Shown here: positions 41,796 to 52,909 of the stretch, piece by piece
Layout: every line of letters begins with the position of its first letter
Position numbering within the stretch: the stretch's first letter is position 1
Assembly (NCBI GenBank): GCA_014804755.1
Contig: JAAUZE010000014.1
Span: 43,895 to 107,894 of the forward strand
Direction: 5' to 3'
DNA length: 64,000 nucleotides
Source of the DNA: Lachnospiraceae bacterium
GTDB lineage: Bacteria; Bacillota; Clostridia; Lachnospirales; Lachnospiraceae
Made by a program: the position numbers and the translations under genes
Notes under the pieces: model-generated
What the model was told of the DNA's origin: nothing
What the model saw: the letters and a program-made list of their open reading frames with translations, nothing else
The model's database searches: none

Positions 41796-44700
41796 ATGGA
41801 AAAGAACAGAATACGTCCGATTGCCTCCGGCAGGGGCATGCGTATGAGTTATCAAAGGCAAAAAGAGGTATTGGAAATGCCGAACCTGATCGAGGTTCAG
41901 AAGGATTCCTACAAATGGTTTTTGGAGGAAGGCTTAAAAGAGGCATTTGACGACATTTCTCCGATCGAAGACTACAGCGGGCATCTGAGCCTGGAGTTTG
42001 TAGACTTTGAACTCTGCGAGGACGACGTAAAGTATTCTATTGAGAAATGTAAGGAGCGCGATGCCAATTATGCGGCGCCTCTCAAGGTGAAAGTGCGTCT
42101 TTACAATAAAGAGAAAGAGGAAATCAGCGAGCATGAGATTTTCATGGGCGATCTTCCTTTGATGACAGAGACAGGCACGTTTATCATCAACGGTGCAGAG
42201 CGTGTTATCGTCAGCCAGCTTGTACGTTCCCCCGGCATTTATTATTCCGTAGAGCATGACAAGATCGGTAAGCAGCTCTTTTCCTGTCAGGTCATTCCGA
42301 ACCGCGGCGCATGGCTCGAGTATGAGACGGATTCCAATGATGTGTTTTATGTGCGTGTAGACCGTACGCGTAAGGTGCCGATCACGGTCCTTCTGCGCGC
42401 GCTCGGCATCGGTACGAACGAGGAGATCCGCGAGCTGTTCGGCGACGAGCCCAAAATTGAGGCAAGCTTTACAAAGGACACTGCTGAAAACTATCAGGAG
42501 GGTCTGTTAGAGTTATATAAAAAGATCCGTCCGGGCGAGCCGCTCAGCGTGGACAGCGCGGAGAGTCTCATTCATGCGATGTTTTTTGACCCGAGACGAT
42601 ATGACCTTGCAAAGGTAGGAAGATATAAATTCAATAAAAAACTGGCGTTCCGCAACCGGATCCGCCATCAGATCCTTGCGGAGGACGTTGTTGATCCGAC
42701 CACGGGTGAAGTGATCGCGGAAAAAGGAACGAAAATAACCGCGGAATTAGCGGACGACATCCAGAACGCGGCTGTACCTGCCGTATGGATTCAGACCGAG
42801 GAGAGAAATGAGAAGATTCTCTCTAATATGATGGTCGAACTGACGCATTTTGTGGATTGTAAACCGGCAGAGCTCGGCATCCGTGAAAAGGTATATTACC
42901 CTGTGTTAAGGCAGCTTTTGGACGAGTACGGTGAGAAGCCGGAGGAGCTTTTCGAGGCGATCCGGAAAAATGTGCATGAGCTCATTCCGAAGCATATCAC
43001 CAAGGAGGACATCATCGCGTCCATCAATTATAATATGCATTTGGAGTTTGGTATTGGTTCCAAGGATGATATTGATCATTTGGGCAACCGTCGTATCCGT
43101 GCGGTAGGCGAGCTGCTGCAGAACCAGTACCGCATTGGTCTTTCCCGTTTGGAGAGAGTCGTGCGCGAAAGAATGACGACGCATGATACTGATGATATTT
43201 CGCCGCAGAGTCTGATCAATATTAAGCCTGTGCAGGCTGCCGTGAAGGAGTTTTTCGGTTCTTCCCAGCTTTCACAGTTCATGGATCAGAATAACCCGCT
43301 TGGAGAGCTGACGCACAAGAGACGTCTCTCCGCATTGGGACCGGGCGGTCTCTCGCGTGATCGCGCAGGATTTGAAGTGCGCGACGTTCACTATTCCCAC
43401 TACGGAAGAATGTGTCCGATCGAGACGCCTGAAGGTCCGAACATCGGTCTGATCAACTCCCTCGCTTCCTATGCGAGGATCAATGAGTACGGCTTTGTAG
43501 AAGCGCCGTACCGTAAGATTGATAAATCCGACCCTGAAAATCCGCGTGTTACGGATGATGTAATCTATATGACGGCGGATGAGGAGGATAATTACCACGT
43601 TGCCCAGGCATCCGAGCCGTTGGATGCGGAGGGACACTTCCTCCGTAACATGGTTTCCGGCCGTTATATGGATGAAACGCAGGAATACAGCAAGACCATG
43701 TTTGATTACATGGACGTGTCGCCGCGAATGATCTTTTCCGTTGCGACGGCGCTCATTCCTTTTTTGCAGAACGATGACGCGAACCGCGCGCTGATGGGCT
43801 CGAACATGCAGAGACAGGCCGTGCCGCTTCTGATGACGGAGGCTCCGGTCGTCGGCACGGGTATGGAGCCGAAGGCAGCAGTCGATTCCGGCGTCTGCGT
43901 TGTGGCACGCAAGGATGGCGTTGTGGATTATGTATCGTCCCGGATCATCCGCGTGACCTATGATGACGGAGAAAAAGAAGAATTCCATCTGACCAAGTTT
44001 GTAAGAAGCAATCAGAGCAACTGTTATAACCAGAAGCCGATCGTTGTTAAGGGCGACCGCGTTACGGCGGGAGAAGTCATTGCGGACGGTCCCTCCACGG
44101 CGGATGGCGAGCTTGCACTCGGCAAGAACCCGCTCATTGGCTTTATGACATGGGAAGGCTACAATTATGAGGACGCCGTGCTGCTCAGCGAGCGGCTCGT
44201 GCAGGATGATGTCTATACTTCCGTCCATATCGAGGAATATGAGGCGGAGGCGCGCGATACGAAATTAGGACCGGAGGAGATTACCCGCGATGTGCCGGGC
44301 GTCGGCGACGATGCCTTAAAGGATCTGGATGACCGCGGTATTATTCGTGTCGGTGCGGAGGTTCGCGCAGGCGACATTCTGGTCGGCAAGGTAACGCCGA
44401 AGGGCGAGACGGAGCTGACCGCAGAGGAGAGACTGCTGCGCGCGATCTTCGGTGAGAAGGCGAGAGAGGTCAGGGATACATCCTTAAAGGTGCCTCACGG
44501 CGAATACGGAATTGTTGTGGATGCAAAGGTATTTACGAGGGAGAACGGCGACGAGCTTTCTCCGGGTGTGAATCAGGCAGTCCGCATTTATATCGCACAG
44601 AAAAGAAAGATTTCCGTCGGCGACAAGATGGCGGGACGTCACGGTAACAAGGGTGTCGTTTCCCGTGTGCTTCCGGTTGAGGATATGCCGTATCTGCCGA

Positions 44701-45671
44701 ACGGGCGTCCGCTTGATATTGTGTTAAATCCGTTGGGCGTGCCTTCGCGTATGAATATCGGACAGGTATTGGAGATCCATTTGTCCCTCGCGGCAAAGGC
44801 GCTCGGCTTTAACATTGCGACGCCTGTATTTGACGGCGCAAAAGAGGACGATATTATGGATACGCTCGATCTGGCGAATGATTACGTCAATTTGAGCTGG
44901 GAGGAGTTCGAGAAGAAGCATAAGGAAGAGCTGCTGCCCGAAGTATTGCAGTATTTGTCCGAAAACAGAGATCACAGAGAGCTTTGGAAGGGCGTGCCGA
45001 TCTCAAGAGACGGTAAGGTAAGGCTGCGTGACGGAAGAACAGGAGAGTATTTCGACGGACCCGTTACGATTGGGCACATGCATTACTTAAAGCTCCACCA
45101 TTTGGTTGACGATAAGATTCACGCGCGTTCAACCGGACCGTACTCCTTAGTAACGCAGCAGCCGCTCGGCGGTAAAGCGCAGTTCGGCGGACAGCGTTTC
45201 GGAGAGATGGAGGTATGGGCGCTTGAGGCATACGGCGCATCCTACACGCTGCAAGAGATTTTGACGGTGAAATCCGATGATGTGGTCGGACGTGTCAAGA
45301 CCTACGAGGCGATCATTAAGGGTGATAACATTCCGGAGCCGGGTATTCCGGAGTCGTTTAAGGTATTATTGAAGGAATTGCAGTCACTCGGCTTAGACGT
45401 CAAGGTGCTTCGTGACGATGCATCCGAAGTAAAGATCATGGAATCCATCGACTACGGCGAGACAGATTTCAGGGACGTACTCGAGGGAGATTCCCGCAGA
45501 TTCAACCGCTATGAGGACGAATCGCTTGGTTCCATGGGCTTCCAAAAGCAGGAGATCGATGCGGAAAGCGGTGAATTCGTAAGCGCGGAAGACGAAGCGG
45601 ATGATTTTGAGGAAGACATGGAGGCGGAAGCGGAGTACGAAACCGTTTTTGAAGGTTCTGACGAAGAATAA
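41796..45671 (+). CDS. rpoB: DNA-directed RNA polymerase subunit beta
   Basis: 1291 residues from ATG 41796 after GGGGTGA; in-frame ATGs at 41772 and further upstream belong to the repeat element. All beta domains are present, with the rifampicin region [20 protein letters not shown] (about 495-515) and the [26 protein letters not shown] segment. The C-terminal ~60 residues are strongly acidic. Start of rpoBC operon, own promoter. Confidence 0.97.
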   Translation: MEKNRIRPIASGRGMRMSYQRQKEVLEMPNLIEVQKDSYKWFLEEGLKEAFDDISPIEDYSGHLSLEFVDFELCEDDVKYSIEKCKERDANYAAPLKVKVRLYNKEKEEISEHEIFMGDLPLMTETGTFIINGAERVIVSQLVRSPGIYYSVEHDKIGKQLFSCQVIPNRGAWLEYETDSNDVFYVRVDRTRKVPITVLLRALGIGTNEEIRELFGDEPKIEASFTKDTAENYQEGLLELYKKIRPGEPLSVDSAESLIHAMFFDPRRYDLAKVGRYKFNKKLAFRNRIRHQILAEDVVDPTTGEVIAEKGTKITAELADDIQNAAVPAVWIQTEERNEKILSNMMVELTHFVDCKPAELGIREKVYYPVLRQLLDEYGEKPEELFEAIRKNVHELIPKHITKEDIIASINYNMHLEFGIGSKDDIDHLGNRRIRAVGELLQNQYRIGLSRLERVVRERMTTHDTDDISPQSLINIKPVQAAVKEFFGSSQLSQFMDQNNPLGELTHKRRLSALGPGGLSRDRAGFEVRDVHYSHYGRMCPIETPEGPNIGLINSLASYARINEYGFVEAPYRKIDKSDPENPRVTDDVIYMTADEEDNYHVAQASEPLDAEGHFLRNMVSGRYMDETQEYSKTMFDYMDVSPRMIFSVATALIPFLQNDDANRALMGSNMQRQAVPLLMTEAPVVGTGMEPKAAVDSGVCVVARKDGVVDYVSSRIIRVTYDDGEKEEFHLTKFVRSNQSNCYNQKPIVVKGDRVTAGEVIADGPSTADGELALGKNPLIGFMTWEGYNYEDAVLLSERLVQDDVYTSVHIEEYEAEARDTKLGPEEITRDVPGVGDDALKDLDDRGIIRVGAEVRAGDILVGKVTPKGETELTAEERLLRAIFGEKAREVRDTSLKVPHGEYGIVVDAKVFTRENGDELSPGVNQAVRIYIAQKRKISVGDKMAGRHGNKGVVSRVLPVEDMPYLPNGRPLDIVLNPLGVPSRMNIGQVLEIHLSLAAKALGFNIATPVFDGAKEDDIMDTLDLANDYVNLSWEEFEKKHKEELLPEVLQYLSENRDHRELWKGVPISRDGKVRLRDGRTGEYFDGPVTIGHMHYLKLHHLVDDKIHARSTGPYSLVTQQPLGGKAQFGGQRFGEMEVWALEAYGASYTLQEILTVKSDDVVGRVKTYEAIIKGDNIPEPGIPESFKVLLKELQSLGLDVKVLRDDASEVKIMESIDYGETDFRDVLEGDSRRFNRYEDESLGSMGFQKQEIDAESGEFVSAEDEADDFEEDMEAEAEYETVFEGSDEE

Positions 45672-45709
45672 AACGCTGTTTTTGATGAAAAGATGGAAGG
45701 AGTGCCATA

Positions 45710-48700
45710 ATGTCAGAGACAAGAAATGAAGGATATCAGCCGATGACCTTTGATGCCATCAAGATCGGGCTGGCTTCACCCGAAAAAATCAGAGAGTGGT
45801 CGAGAGGCGAGGTCACGAAGCCGGAGACCATTAATTACAGAACCTTAAAGCCCGAAAAAGACGGTCTGTTCTGTGAGCGTATTTTCGGACCGAACAAGGA
45901 CTGGGAGTGCCATTGCGGTAAATATAAGAAAATCCGTTATAAGGGCGTTGTCTGCGATCGATGCGGCGTTGAAGTAACAAAGTCGAGCGTCCGCAGAGAG
46001 CGCATGGGGCATATCGAGCTTGCCGCGCCCGTATCCCATATTTGGTATTTTAAGGGAATCCCCAGCAGGATGGGACTCATTTTGGATTTGTCCCCCCGCG
46101 TGCTGGAGAAGGTTCTTTATTTTGCATCCTATATTGTGCTGGATCCGGGACAGTCTAATTTAGAGTATAAGCAGATTTTGTCCGAAAAGGAATATCAGGA
46201 CGCAAGGGAAAATTTCGGCGACAGAAAATTCCGTGTCGGAATGGGCGCTGAGGCGATCAAGGAATTATTGCAGGCGATCGACCTTGAGAAAGAGGCCGAG
46301 GAATTAAAAGCGGGTCTGCGTGAGTCGAGCGGTCAGAAGCGCGCGCGTATCATCAAGCGCCTTGAGGTTGTTGAGGCATTCCGCGAATCCGAGAACAAGC
46401 CGGAGTGGATGATCATGGATGCGATTCCCGTCATCCCGCCCGATTTACGTCCGATGGTACAGCTGGACGGCGGACGGTTTGCAACGAGCGACTTAAATGA
46501 CTTATACCGCAGGATCATCAACAGAAACAACCGCTTAAAGCGTTTGTTGGATCTGGGTGCGCCGGATATTATCGTGCGCAATGAAAAGAGAATGCTTCAG
46601 GAGGCAGTGGATGCGCTGATCGATAACGGCAGGCGCGGACGCCCCGTGACCGGACCGGGCAACAGGGCATTAAAATCACTGTCCGATATGTTAAAGGGTA
46701 AGTCGGGACGTTTCCGTCAGAACCTGTTAGGTAAGCGTGTCGATTATTCGGGACGTTCTGTTATCGTGGTAGGTCCCGAGCTGAAAATTTATCAGTGCGG
46801 ACTGCCCAAGGAAATGGCGATCGAGCTGTTCAAGCCGTTCGTGATGAAGGAGCTTGTCGCACGCGGCATCTCCCAGAATATCAAGAATGCCAAAAAGCTC
46901 GTGGAGCGCTGGGATAATCAGGTATGGGATGTGCTTGAGGAGGTCATCACGGAGCATCCGGTGATGCTGAACCGTGCGCCTACTCTGCACAGATTAGGAA
47001 TACAGGCATTTGAGCCGATTTTGGTGGAAGGTAAGGCGATCAAGCTGCATCCGCTCGTATGTACGGCGTTCAATGCGGACTTTGACGGAGACCAGATGGC
47101 TGTGCATCTTCCGCTGTCACAGGAAGCGCAGGCAGAGTGCCGGTTCCTGCTGTTGTCCCCAAATAACCTCTTAAAACCGTCGGATGGCGGTCCCGTTGCC
47201 GTTCCTTCTCAGGATATGGTATTGGGTATTTACTATCTGACCCAGGAGCGCCCGGGCGCGGTGGGAGAAGGAAAATTCTTCCGCAACTTAAGCGAGGCGA
47301 TCATGGCGTATGAAAACCGCTATATTACGTTGCATTCGCGTATTAAGGTCAGAGTCAGCAAGGTAAATGACGCGGGCGAGACGGTCACGGGAATTGTGGA
47401 ATCCACGCTCGGACGTCTGATCTTTAATGAAATTCTTCCGCAGGATCTGGGTTATGTTGACAGAAGCGATCCGGCGAATTTCTTAAAACCCGAGGTAGAT
47501 TTCCTCGTGGCGAAAAAGCAGTTAAAGCAGATTTTGGAGAGAGTCATCAATACCCACGGTACATTCAAGACCGCGGAGGTATTGGATGATATTAAGGCGA
47601 CCGGTTATAAATATTCGACAAAAGCGGCGATGACGGTTTCCATCTCCGATATGACCGTGCCTGCGAAGAAGCCCGAAATGCTTGCGGCGGCGCAGGAGAT
47701 GGTGGATAAGATCACGAGAAACTATAAGCGCGGACTGATCACCGACGAGGAACGTTATAAGGCAGTCGTTGAGACATGGACGGAAACCGATAAGGAGCTG
47801 ACGGACGTTCTGCTGAAAGGTCTTGACCAGTATAATAACATTTTCATGATGGCGGATTCCGGCGCGCGTGGTTCCAATCAGCAGATCAAGCAGCTTGCCG
47901 GTATGCGTGGATTGATGGCGGATACAACGGGTAAAACGATCGAGCTGCCGATCAAGTCCAACTTCCGTGAAGGTCTTGACGTGCTGGAATACTTTATGTC
48001 TGCACACGGCGCAAGAAAGGGTCTTTCCGATACGGCGCTGCGTACGGCCGATTCCGGTTATCTGACGAGACGAATGGTGGATGTATGTCAGGAGCTGATC
48101 ATCCGTGAGACAGACTGTTGTGAAGGCTTAGATGAGATTCCGGGCATGACTGTCAAGGCATTTATGGACGGAAAAGAAGTGATCGAGGGCTTAAAAGACC
48201 GTATTACGGGAAGATACAGCTGTGAAGACATCTGCGATAAAGACGGTAACGTCCTTGTGAAGAAAAATCACATGATCACTCCGAGCCGTGCTTCCAAGAT
48301 TCTCAGTGTCGGTGTCGATGCAAATGGTGAGCCGGTCGAGAAAGTGAAAATCCGTACGATTCTGACATGTCGTTCTCATACCGGTATTTGCGCGAAGTGC
48401 TACGGTGCGAACATGGCGACAGGCGAGGCGGTGCAGGTCGGCGAGACGGTCGGCATCATTGCGGCACAGTCGATCGGTGAGCCGGGTACGCAGCTGACGA
48501 TGAGAACATTCCATACGGGTGGTGTTGCCGGCGGCGATATTACACAGGGTCTTCCCCGTGTCGAGGAGCTTTTTGAGGCAAGAAAGCCGAAGGGACTTGC
48601 GGTGATCTCTGAGATTGCCGGTGTTGCTACGGTAAAGGATACAAAGAAAAAACGTGAGATCACGATCGAAAATAAGGAGCTTGGCGAGTCAAAGACTTAC

Positions 48701-49501
48701 CTGATCCCGTACGGTTCCCGCATCAAGATCATGGATGGCGCAACGATCGAGGCGGGCGACGAGCTGACAGAAGGCTCCGTCAATCCGCATGATCTGTTAA
48801 AGATCAAGGGTGTGCGCGCCGTGCAGGATTACCTGCTGCGTGAGGTACAGCGTGTGTACCGTTTACAGGGTGTTGATATTGCGGATAAGCATATCGAGGT
48901 CATTGTCCGTCAGATGTTAAAGAAGATCCGCATTGAGAACAACGGCGATACGGATTTCCTTCCGGGAACGCTCGTCGATGTGCTTGAGTACGAGGATATG
49001 AACGCAAAGTATGTTGCGGAAGGAAAAGAGCCGTCCGAGGGCAAACAGGTCATTCTCGGTATTACGAAGGCGGCGCTTGCAACGAACTCCTTCCTGTCAG
49101 CAGCGTCCTTCCAGGAGACGACAAAGGTGTTGACGGAAGCTGCGATTAAGGGTAAGGTCGATCCGCTGATCGGATTAAAAGAGAACGTCATTATCGGTAA
49201 GCTGATTCCTGCCGGAACCGGTATGAAACGCTATCGTGACGTCAGACTTTCCACGGATGCGAAATTTGCTTATAACCAAAGTCTGATGGAACAGGAGGTT
49301 TCCTTTGCGGACAGCAATGAGGGGAGGACTGTTGCATTTGATACCGAGGAGCCGGATGAGGATTTCGAAGACGAGGAGCTGCTCGAAGAAGACGAGGAAT
49401 TAATGGATGATGAGGAATTGTCCGTGGATGATGATTTTACGGATGAGGAACTGTCTGTGGACGATGATTACACGTTAGAAGCGGCGGACGATTTTGTATG
49501 A
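45710..49501 (+). CDS. rpoC: DNA-directed RNA polymerase subunit beta'
   Basis: 1263 residues with the N-terminal zinc site ([20 protein letters not shown], about 66-87), the catalytic [14 protein letters not shown] motif (about 457-470) and the [18 protein letters not shown] trigger-loop region. The last ~70 residues are an acidic tail with two near repeats of EELSVDDD(F/Y)T. Ribosome site AAGGAG, 38 nt after rpoB. Confidence 0.97.
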   Translation: MSETRNEGYQPMTFDAIKIGLASPEKIREWSRGEVTKPETINYRTLKPEKDGLFCERIFGPNKDWECHCGKYKKIRYKGVVCDRCGVEVTKSSVRRERMGHIELAAPVSHIWYFKGIPSRMGLILDLSPRVLEKVLYFASYIVLDPGQSNLEYKQILSEKEYQDARENFGDRKFRVGMGAEAIKELLQAIDLEKEAEELKAGLRESSGQKRARIIKRLEVVEAFRESENKPEWMIMDAIPVIPPDLRPMVQLDGGRFATSDLNDLYRRIINRNNRLKRLLDLGAPDIIVRNEKRMLQEAVDALIDNGRRGRPVTGPGNRALKSLSDMLKGKSGRFRQNLLGKRVDYSGRSVIVVGPELKIYQCGLPKEMAIELFKPFVMKELVARGISQNIKNAKKLVERWDNQVWDVLEEVITEHPVMLNRAPTLHRLGIQAFEPILVEGKAIKLHPLVCTAFNADFDGDQMAVHLPLSQEAQAECRFLLLSPNNLLKPSDGGPVAVPSQDMVLGIYYLTQERPGAVGEGKFFRNLSEAIMAYENRYITLHSRIKVRVSKVNDAGETVTGIVESTLGRLIFNEILPQDLGYVDRSDPANFLKPEVDFLVAKKQLKQILERVINTHGTFKTAEVLDDIKATGYKYSTKAAMTVSISDMTVPAKKPEMLAAAQEMVDKITRNYKRGLITDEERYKAVVETWTETDKELTDVLLKGLDQYNNIFMMADSGARGSNQQIKQLAGMRGLMADTTGKTIELPIKSNFREGLDVLEYFMSAHGARKGLSDTALRTADSGYLTRRMVDVCQELIIRETDCCEGLDEIPGMTVKAFMDGKEVIEGLKDRITGRYSCEDICDKDGNVLVKKNHMITPSRASKILSVGVDANGEPVEKVKIRTILTCRSHTGICAKCYGANMATGEAVQVGETVGIIAAQSIGEPGTQLTMRTFHTGGVAGGDITQGLPRVEELFEARKPKGLAVISEIAGVATVKDTKKKREITIENKELGESKTYLIPYGSRIKIMDGATIEAGDELTEGSVNPHDLLKIKGVRAVQDYLLREVQRVYRLQGVDIADKHIEVIVRQMLKKIRIENNGDTDFLPGTLVDVLEYEDMNAKYVAEGKEPSEGKQVILGITKAALATNSFLSAASFQETTKVLTEAAIKGKVDPLIGLKENVIIGKLIPAGTGMKRYRDVRLSTDAKFAYNQSLMEQEVSFADSNEGRTVAFDTEEPDEDFEDEELLEEDEELMDDEELSVDDDFTDEELSVDDDYTLEAADDFV

Positions 49502-49529
49502 GACGCTGCGGACAGCGCAGAGCAAGAAA

Positions 49530-49566
49530 AAGCAGGATACCCATGATAAGGGCATCCTGCTTTTTT
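49530..49566. terminator. bidirectional terminator after rpoC
   Basis: AAGCAGGAT (49530-49538) pairs with ATCCTGCTT (49554-49562), extended by CCC/GGG, with A and T runs on the two sides. It overlaps the stop codon of the convergent minus-strand gene. Confidence 0.9.
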
Positions 49567-49996
49567 ATTGAATGACCGGAAGGCTTTGGTCATAATCGAG
49601 TGTTCCGGTCGTAACAACCTGCCATTCCGTAATGGTATAGCGGGGATCGGAGTCGTTTTGGGGGTAATGAATCTGGAGGACGACGCGGAGCGACTGAATA
49701 TCGGATACCGGATAGGTAAAGGATTTGGTGTAGCCCGCCTGAGCGTAATAATCGTCTTCACTGTCGCTGCTTTCATAAAGGGTTAACAGCGTGCGGTCAA
49801 TAGACGCAAGCGCCCGATATGCGTCATTGCAGGCGTTATAGTAATTGGTTTCCCGCTCTGCCATCCGTTTTGTCAGCTTGTAGTCGGAATTGGCGCTGAC
49901 AATGGAGAGCGCCGCAAAAGACACAAGGCAGACGATAACAAAAATAATGAGCAGGGAGGAAGAACCGACATTGACACCATAACGTTTTTGTTTCAT
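49565..49996 (-). CDS. pilin-like membrane protein, end of the secretion cluster
   Basis: 143 residues. N-terminal membrane segment (SSSLLIIFVIVCLVSFAALSIVSA, about 11-34) with a short basic head (MKQKRYG), then a soluble domain with helical start and beta C-terminal half. Overlaps the end of the upstream prepilin gene by 4 nt. It lacks the classical G-F-T-x-x-E cleavage motif. Probably a minor pseudopilin or assembly factor. Confidence 0.7.
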   Translation of the reverse strand: MKQKRYGVNVGSSSLLIIFVIVCLVSFAALSIVSANSDYKLTKRMAERETNYYNACNDAYRALASIDRTLLTLYESSDSEDDYYAQAGYTKSFTYPVSDIQSLRVVLQIHYPQNDSDPRYTITEWQVVTTGTLDYDQSLPVIQ

Positions 49997-50727
49997 TCGT
50001 CAGCACCTCCTGTTTCGGGGACATACACTGTGACGTCTAATAAGTAGATGGCATCCTCTTCGGAAAGCTTGGAAAATTGATAAAAATAGTCATCAGTGAC
50101 GATTCCGGTGAGAGCCTCAAGTTCACCCACTTCGATTTCCCGCATCGTATCATATTCCCATACACCGAATGCCGCGTCTCTCAATGTGCCTGCAGACCGC
50201 GGTTCTTCAAAGAAAATCGCGCATAAAACATAGCCGCCGGATTGTGGGATTAGAGTGGGCTGCCAGTCCTTGTCAAGGAACATCATCATGTCCTGCACGG
50301 TGTATGTCAGAGCGGACTCTATGGCGTATCCCGGGTACGGAAGGTCGTCTGTATCGACGGTTACCGGTTCCGATTCGTCTGAGGATGAATAGTGCAAAGG
50401 GAGGATGATGCGGCCGACAGTGGATTCTTCAAGCCGGTAAAAGGATGCCACATCGCGAAAAAGACAAATCTGAATGGAACGATAATCGCGCTGAAGGTAC
50501 GGATAAATGTCGGTAAGCGTATTGAGATCCCCGCCGGATGCAGTATAAACTTCGGCTAAATTTTCACACAGCTTGACGGACTGCGTAAGATTGCGGTTAT
50601 CGCGGTCCATGATATGCGCCTGAACGAACAGACGGATACAGACGGCGCTCGCCATGGAAAAAAACAGGATGGAGATGATGAGCTCCAGCAAAAACAGACC
50701 GGAGCGGGAGGAGGTTTTCTTTAACAT
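49993..50727 (-). CDS. prepilin-type N-terminal methylation domain protein
   Basis: 244 residues. N-terminus MLKKTSSRSGLFLLELIISILFFSMASAVC matches the type IV prepilin cleavage context (G followed by a hydrophobic stretch with Glu at +5: GLFLLELIISIL), then a helix and a beta-rich domain. Likely a minor pseudopilin of a type II secretion or competence-type pilus. Confidence 0.8.
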   Translation of the reverse strand: MLKKTSSRSGLFLLELIISILFFSMASAVCIRLFVQAHIMDRDNRNLTQSVKLCENLAEVYTASGGDLNTLTDIYPYLQRDYRSIQICLFRDVASFYRLEESTVGRIILPLHYSSSDESEPVTVDTDDLPYPGYAIESALTYTVQDMMMFLDKDWQPTLIPQSGGYVLCAIFFEEPRSAGTLRDAAFGVWEYDTMREIEVGELEALTGIVTDDYFYQFSKLSEEDAIYLLDVTVYVPETGGADE

Positions 50728-50795
50728 AGGCGGTATCCTCTTTTATCAGGTTATGTAATCATGTACGTTTTCTTATATGTTTCGAAAACATACGG

Positions 50796-51290
50796 TCACT
50801 CGGACGGACTCATGCATCGGGTAGAGACATAAAGCGTTGTCTTCTCCCCGTCGGAGCCGGTCAGTGAAACAAAGTAAAGCTTGTCGCTGACAGCGGAAAC
50901 GGAAAACGCGGAGCAGTCCATAATGGCCTGTCCCGCCTCGGGACGTAACGTATCGGGCGTGCCCGTGAAAAGCTCCCGAAGCTTGCCGTCATATTGATAT
51001 AGGTAAGTATAGTACACCTTACCGTTAATCTCCTCGCTGATGATGAGCGCGTCCCCGTCTCCGTAGCTTCCGACGGACAGCGCATCCGCGCGGTCGTTCT
51101 GCCTGATCTTTTCGGAAAGATAGGCGTAGGAGATGCGGGAAGCGTAGTTTGTGTCCATATGCTCCGCGGTTTTTTTGTATACGTTAGCGCCGATGATGAC
51201 AAGCATCAGTGCGGAGAACGCGAATACGCAGAACAACGAGAGGACAAAAAGAACGTCCACCATATGTTTGTTTTCGTTTTTAAACTGCAT
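50796..51290 (-). CDS. DUF4860-type membrane protein
   Basis: 164 residues: short head, one membrane segment (VDVLFVLSLFCVFAFSALMLVIIGANVY, about 11-38) and a beta-rich extracytoplasmic domain with ALIISEEINGKVYYTYLYQYDG. The motif fits DUF4860, a family seen in type II secretion-like clusters of Clostridia. No enzyme motif. Confidence 0.75.
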   Translation of the reverse strand: MQFKNENKHMVDVLFVLSLFCVFAFSALMLVIIGANVYKKTAEHMDTNYASRISYAYLSEKIRQNDRADALSVGSYGDGDALIISEEINGKVYYTYLYQYDGKLRELFTGTPDTLRPEAGQAIMDCSAFSVSAVSDKLYFVSLTGSDGEKTTLYVSTRCMSPSE

Positions 51291-51335
51291 GACAGGTACT
51301 CCTTTTTTGACAAATAAGAAGTTTCTAAATTCCGA

Positions 51336-51385
51336 AAGAATTTGCGGAACGCAAATTCTTCAAAAGAACGCTTTGCGTTCTTTTT
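51336..51385. repeat. tandem hairpins inside the secretion cluster
   Basis: AAGAATTTGC/GCAAATTCTT (51336-51345, 51351-51360) and AAAAGAACGC/GCGTTCTTTT (51362-51371, 51375-51384) between two minus-strand genes; same family as at 3912. Confidence 0.6.
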
Positions 51386-51710
51386 AGCGTTCAATAATCG
51401 TAACATCCGGCAGCATGTTAGAGCCGATGGGCTGATAATCAACGAAAAAGCGGTCTTCATCGTAGGTCAGGCCATAATGCGCTTTGATATAGTCAAGGCT
51501 CGGCGGGTAGGTGCCCTCCAATGCATAGCAATGGGCAATGCTGCGCTCGATCGCGCGCTCCAGACTCTCGCGCTGACTGTCGCTCGTCTTGTCCGAAATT
51601 TCCTGTAAACCGGAGAGGGCAAGAAAAAGCAGCAGCACAAAGGCGAGAAACGATAGATGAAATTTACCCAAAATCGGGAAAGAGCGCCTTCCCGTTCTAA
51701 AACGATTCAT
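51384..51710 (-). CDS. small membrane protein of the secretion cluster
   Basis: 108 residues: basic head, one membrane segment (about 19-38) and a soluble C-terminal part with a GTYPPSLDYIKAHYGL motif typical of pseudopilin-like proteins (the type G fold often has TYPxxL). Lies between the GspF-type gene and the DUF4860 gene. Confidence 0.7.
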   Translation of the reverse strand: MNRFRTGRRSFPILGKFHLSFLAFVLLLFLALSGLQEISDKTSDSQRESLERAIERSIAHCYALEGTYPPSLDYIKAHYGLTYDEDRFFVDYQPIGSNMLPDVTIIER

Positions 51711-51825
51711 AGCGTGACTCCTTTTACAAACCAGAACAAATTATTCAGCGCCGGAAGAACTTCGTACGCGCGAGTTTTGCAAGAATGCGGTGCATTCGCT
51801 GCGAAATCTCGCAAAGCGTTCTTTT

Positions 51826-52872
51826 TTATCCAATACTCGTCATGATTCCCATCAGAGGCAGGATCACGGAGAGCAGGATCAGTCCGACAATGAGGGAAAG
51901 AATGATCACAAGCGTCGGCTCTAAGACCGCGATGATGGAGTAGATCCGGTCATTCGTCTCCTTCTCATATTTCTCGGCGATCTTGCTCATGACGACATCC
52001 ACATTTCCGGTGCGAAAGCCGACCGCGATCATTTTTGCGTGCAGATTCGAGAAGATTCCCGCTTTTGCTACGGCTTCCGAAAAATTGTCGCCGCCCTCGA
52101 TAAAGGATTTGCAATTCGCAATTCTCCCTGCCATGCCCTGATGATCGACAAGCTGTGCGACCATGTCAAGACTCTGATAGGTATCAAGACCGCTCGAGAG
52201 CGTCAGCGCCATTCCGTTGGCAAAACGTCCCGCGGCAACACTGTCAAAAAAGGAACGCGTCAGCGGGAATTTTGCTAAAAGCCGCCGCGTCAGCTTCCTT
52301 CCGCGGCGCGTTTTGGCGGCGAATAGGACGATCAGCACCAAAACGGCAAGAATGATGATAAACACGATGGAATAATTCCGAATATGGCTGCCAAGCTGTA
52401 AAAGCGAGCGGGAAAAACCGGTGATCTCGCTTCCGAGCTGAATGAATACCTGATTGAAGATCGGCAGCACCTTTGTGATCAGCACCAAAATGACGATGAG
52501 CATCATGCCGATCATGATCAGAGGATAACGGACGGCGCTTTTCAGGTTGTCCGCCACCATTTCCTCTCTTGCGTAATAATCGGAGAGCGCGCGCATCACC
52601 TCGTCCGTCTTGCCGGATTCCTCGCCGACGGCGACCATATTGACTGCATAATCGGGAAAAACACCTGTTTTTGCAAGCGCCTTGCTGAATGCTTCACCAT
52701 GCTCGCACACCTCTAAAATATCGGAAATGATCTTGCGTCCCTGCGCGTCCTTTGTGTCGGAAAGAAGGATGCGCATGCCCTCGACCGGCGTAATGCCCGC
52801 GCTTAAGATGAGCGCGGTCTGGTCACAGAAGGAGGAAATCTCCGTGTTGGATAATTTTTTTTGTACACTCAT
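51826..52872 (-). CDS. type II secretion system F family inner membrane protein
   Basis: 348 residues, two T2SS/F domains (about 5-130 and 210-330), each followed by membrane segments (three in total: about 113-135, 165-188, 323-345). Motifs such as VGEESGKTDEVMRALSDYYAREE and VGFRTGNVDVVMSKIAEKYEKE are the repeated F-domain signature. Platform protein of pilus or type II secretion assembly. No GspE/PilB ATPase is encoded in this window. Confidence 0.9.
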   Translation of the reverse strand: MSVQKKLSNTEISSFCDQTALILSAGITPVEGMRILLSDTKDAQGRKIISDILEVCEHGEAFSKALAKTGVFPDYAVNMVAVGEESGKTDEVMRALSDYYAREEMVADNLKSAVRYPLIMIGMMLIVILVLITKVLPIFNQVFIQLGSEITGFSRSLLQLGSHIRNYSIVFIIILAVLVLIVLFAAKTRRGRKLTRRLLAKFPLTRSFFDSVAAGRFANGMALTLSSGLDTYQSLDMVAQLVDHQGMAGRIANCKSFIEGGDNFSEAVAKAGIFSNLHAKMIAVGFRTGNVDVVMSKIAEKYEKETNDRIYSIIAVLEPTLVIILSLIVGLILLSVILPLMGIMTSIG

Positions 52873-52909
52873 TTGCCGTTCCCCTTTGTTATTTTTTGCG
52901 ATAAGACTG

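Noticed and set aside
43272..44228. 318-codon open frame on the minus strand inside rpoB
   Set aside because: It is opposite a well-supported rpoB, is rich in His, Arg and Ile as antisense frames of such genes are, and has no ribosome site.
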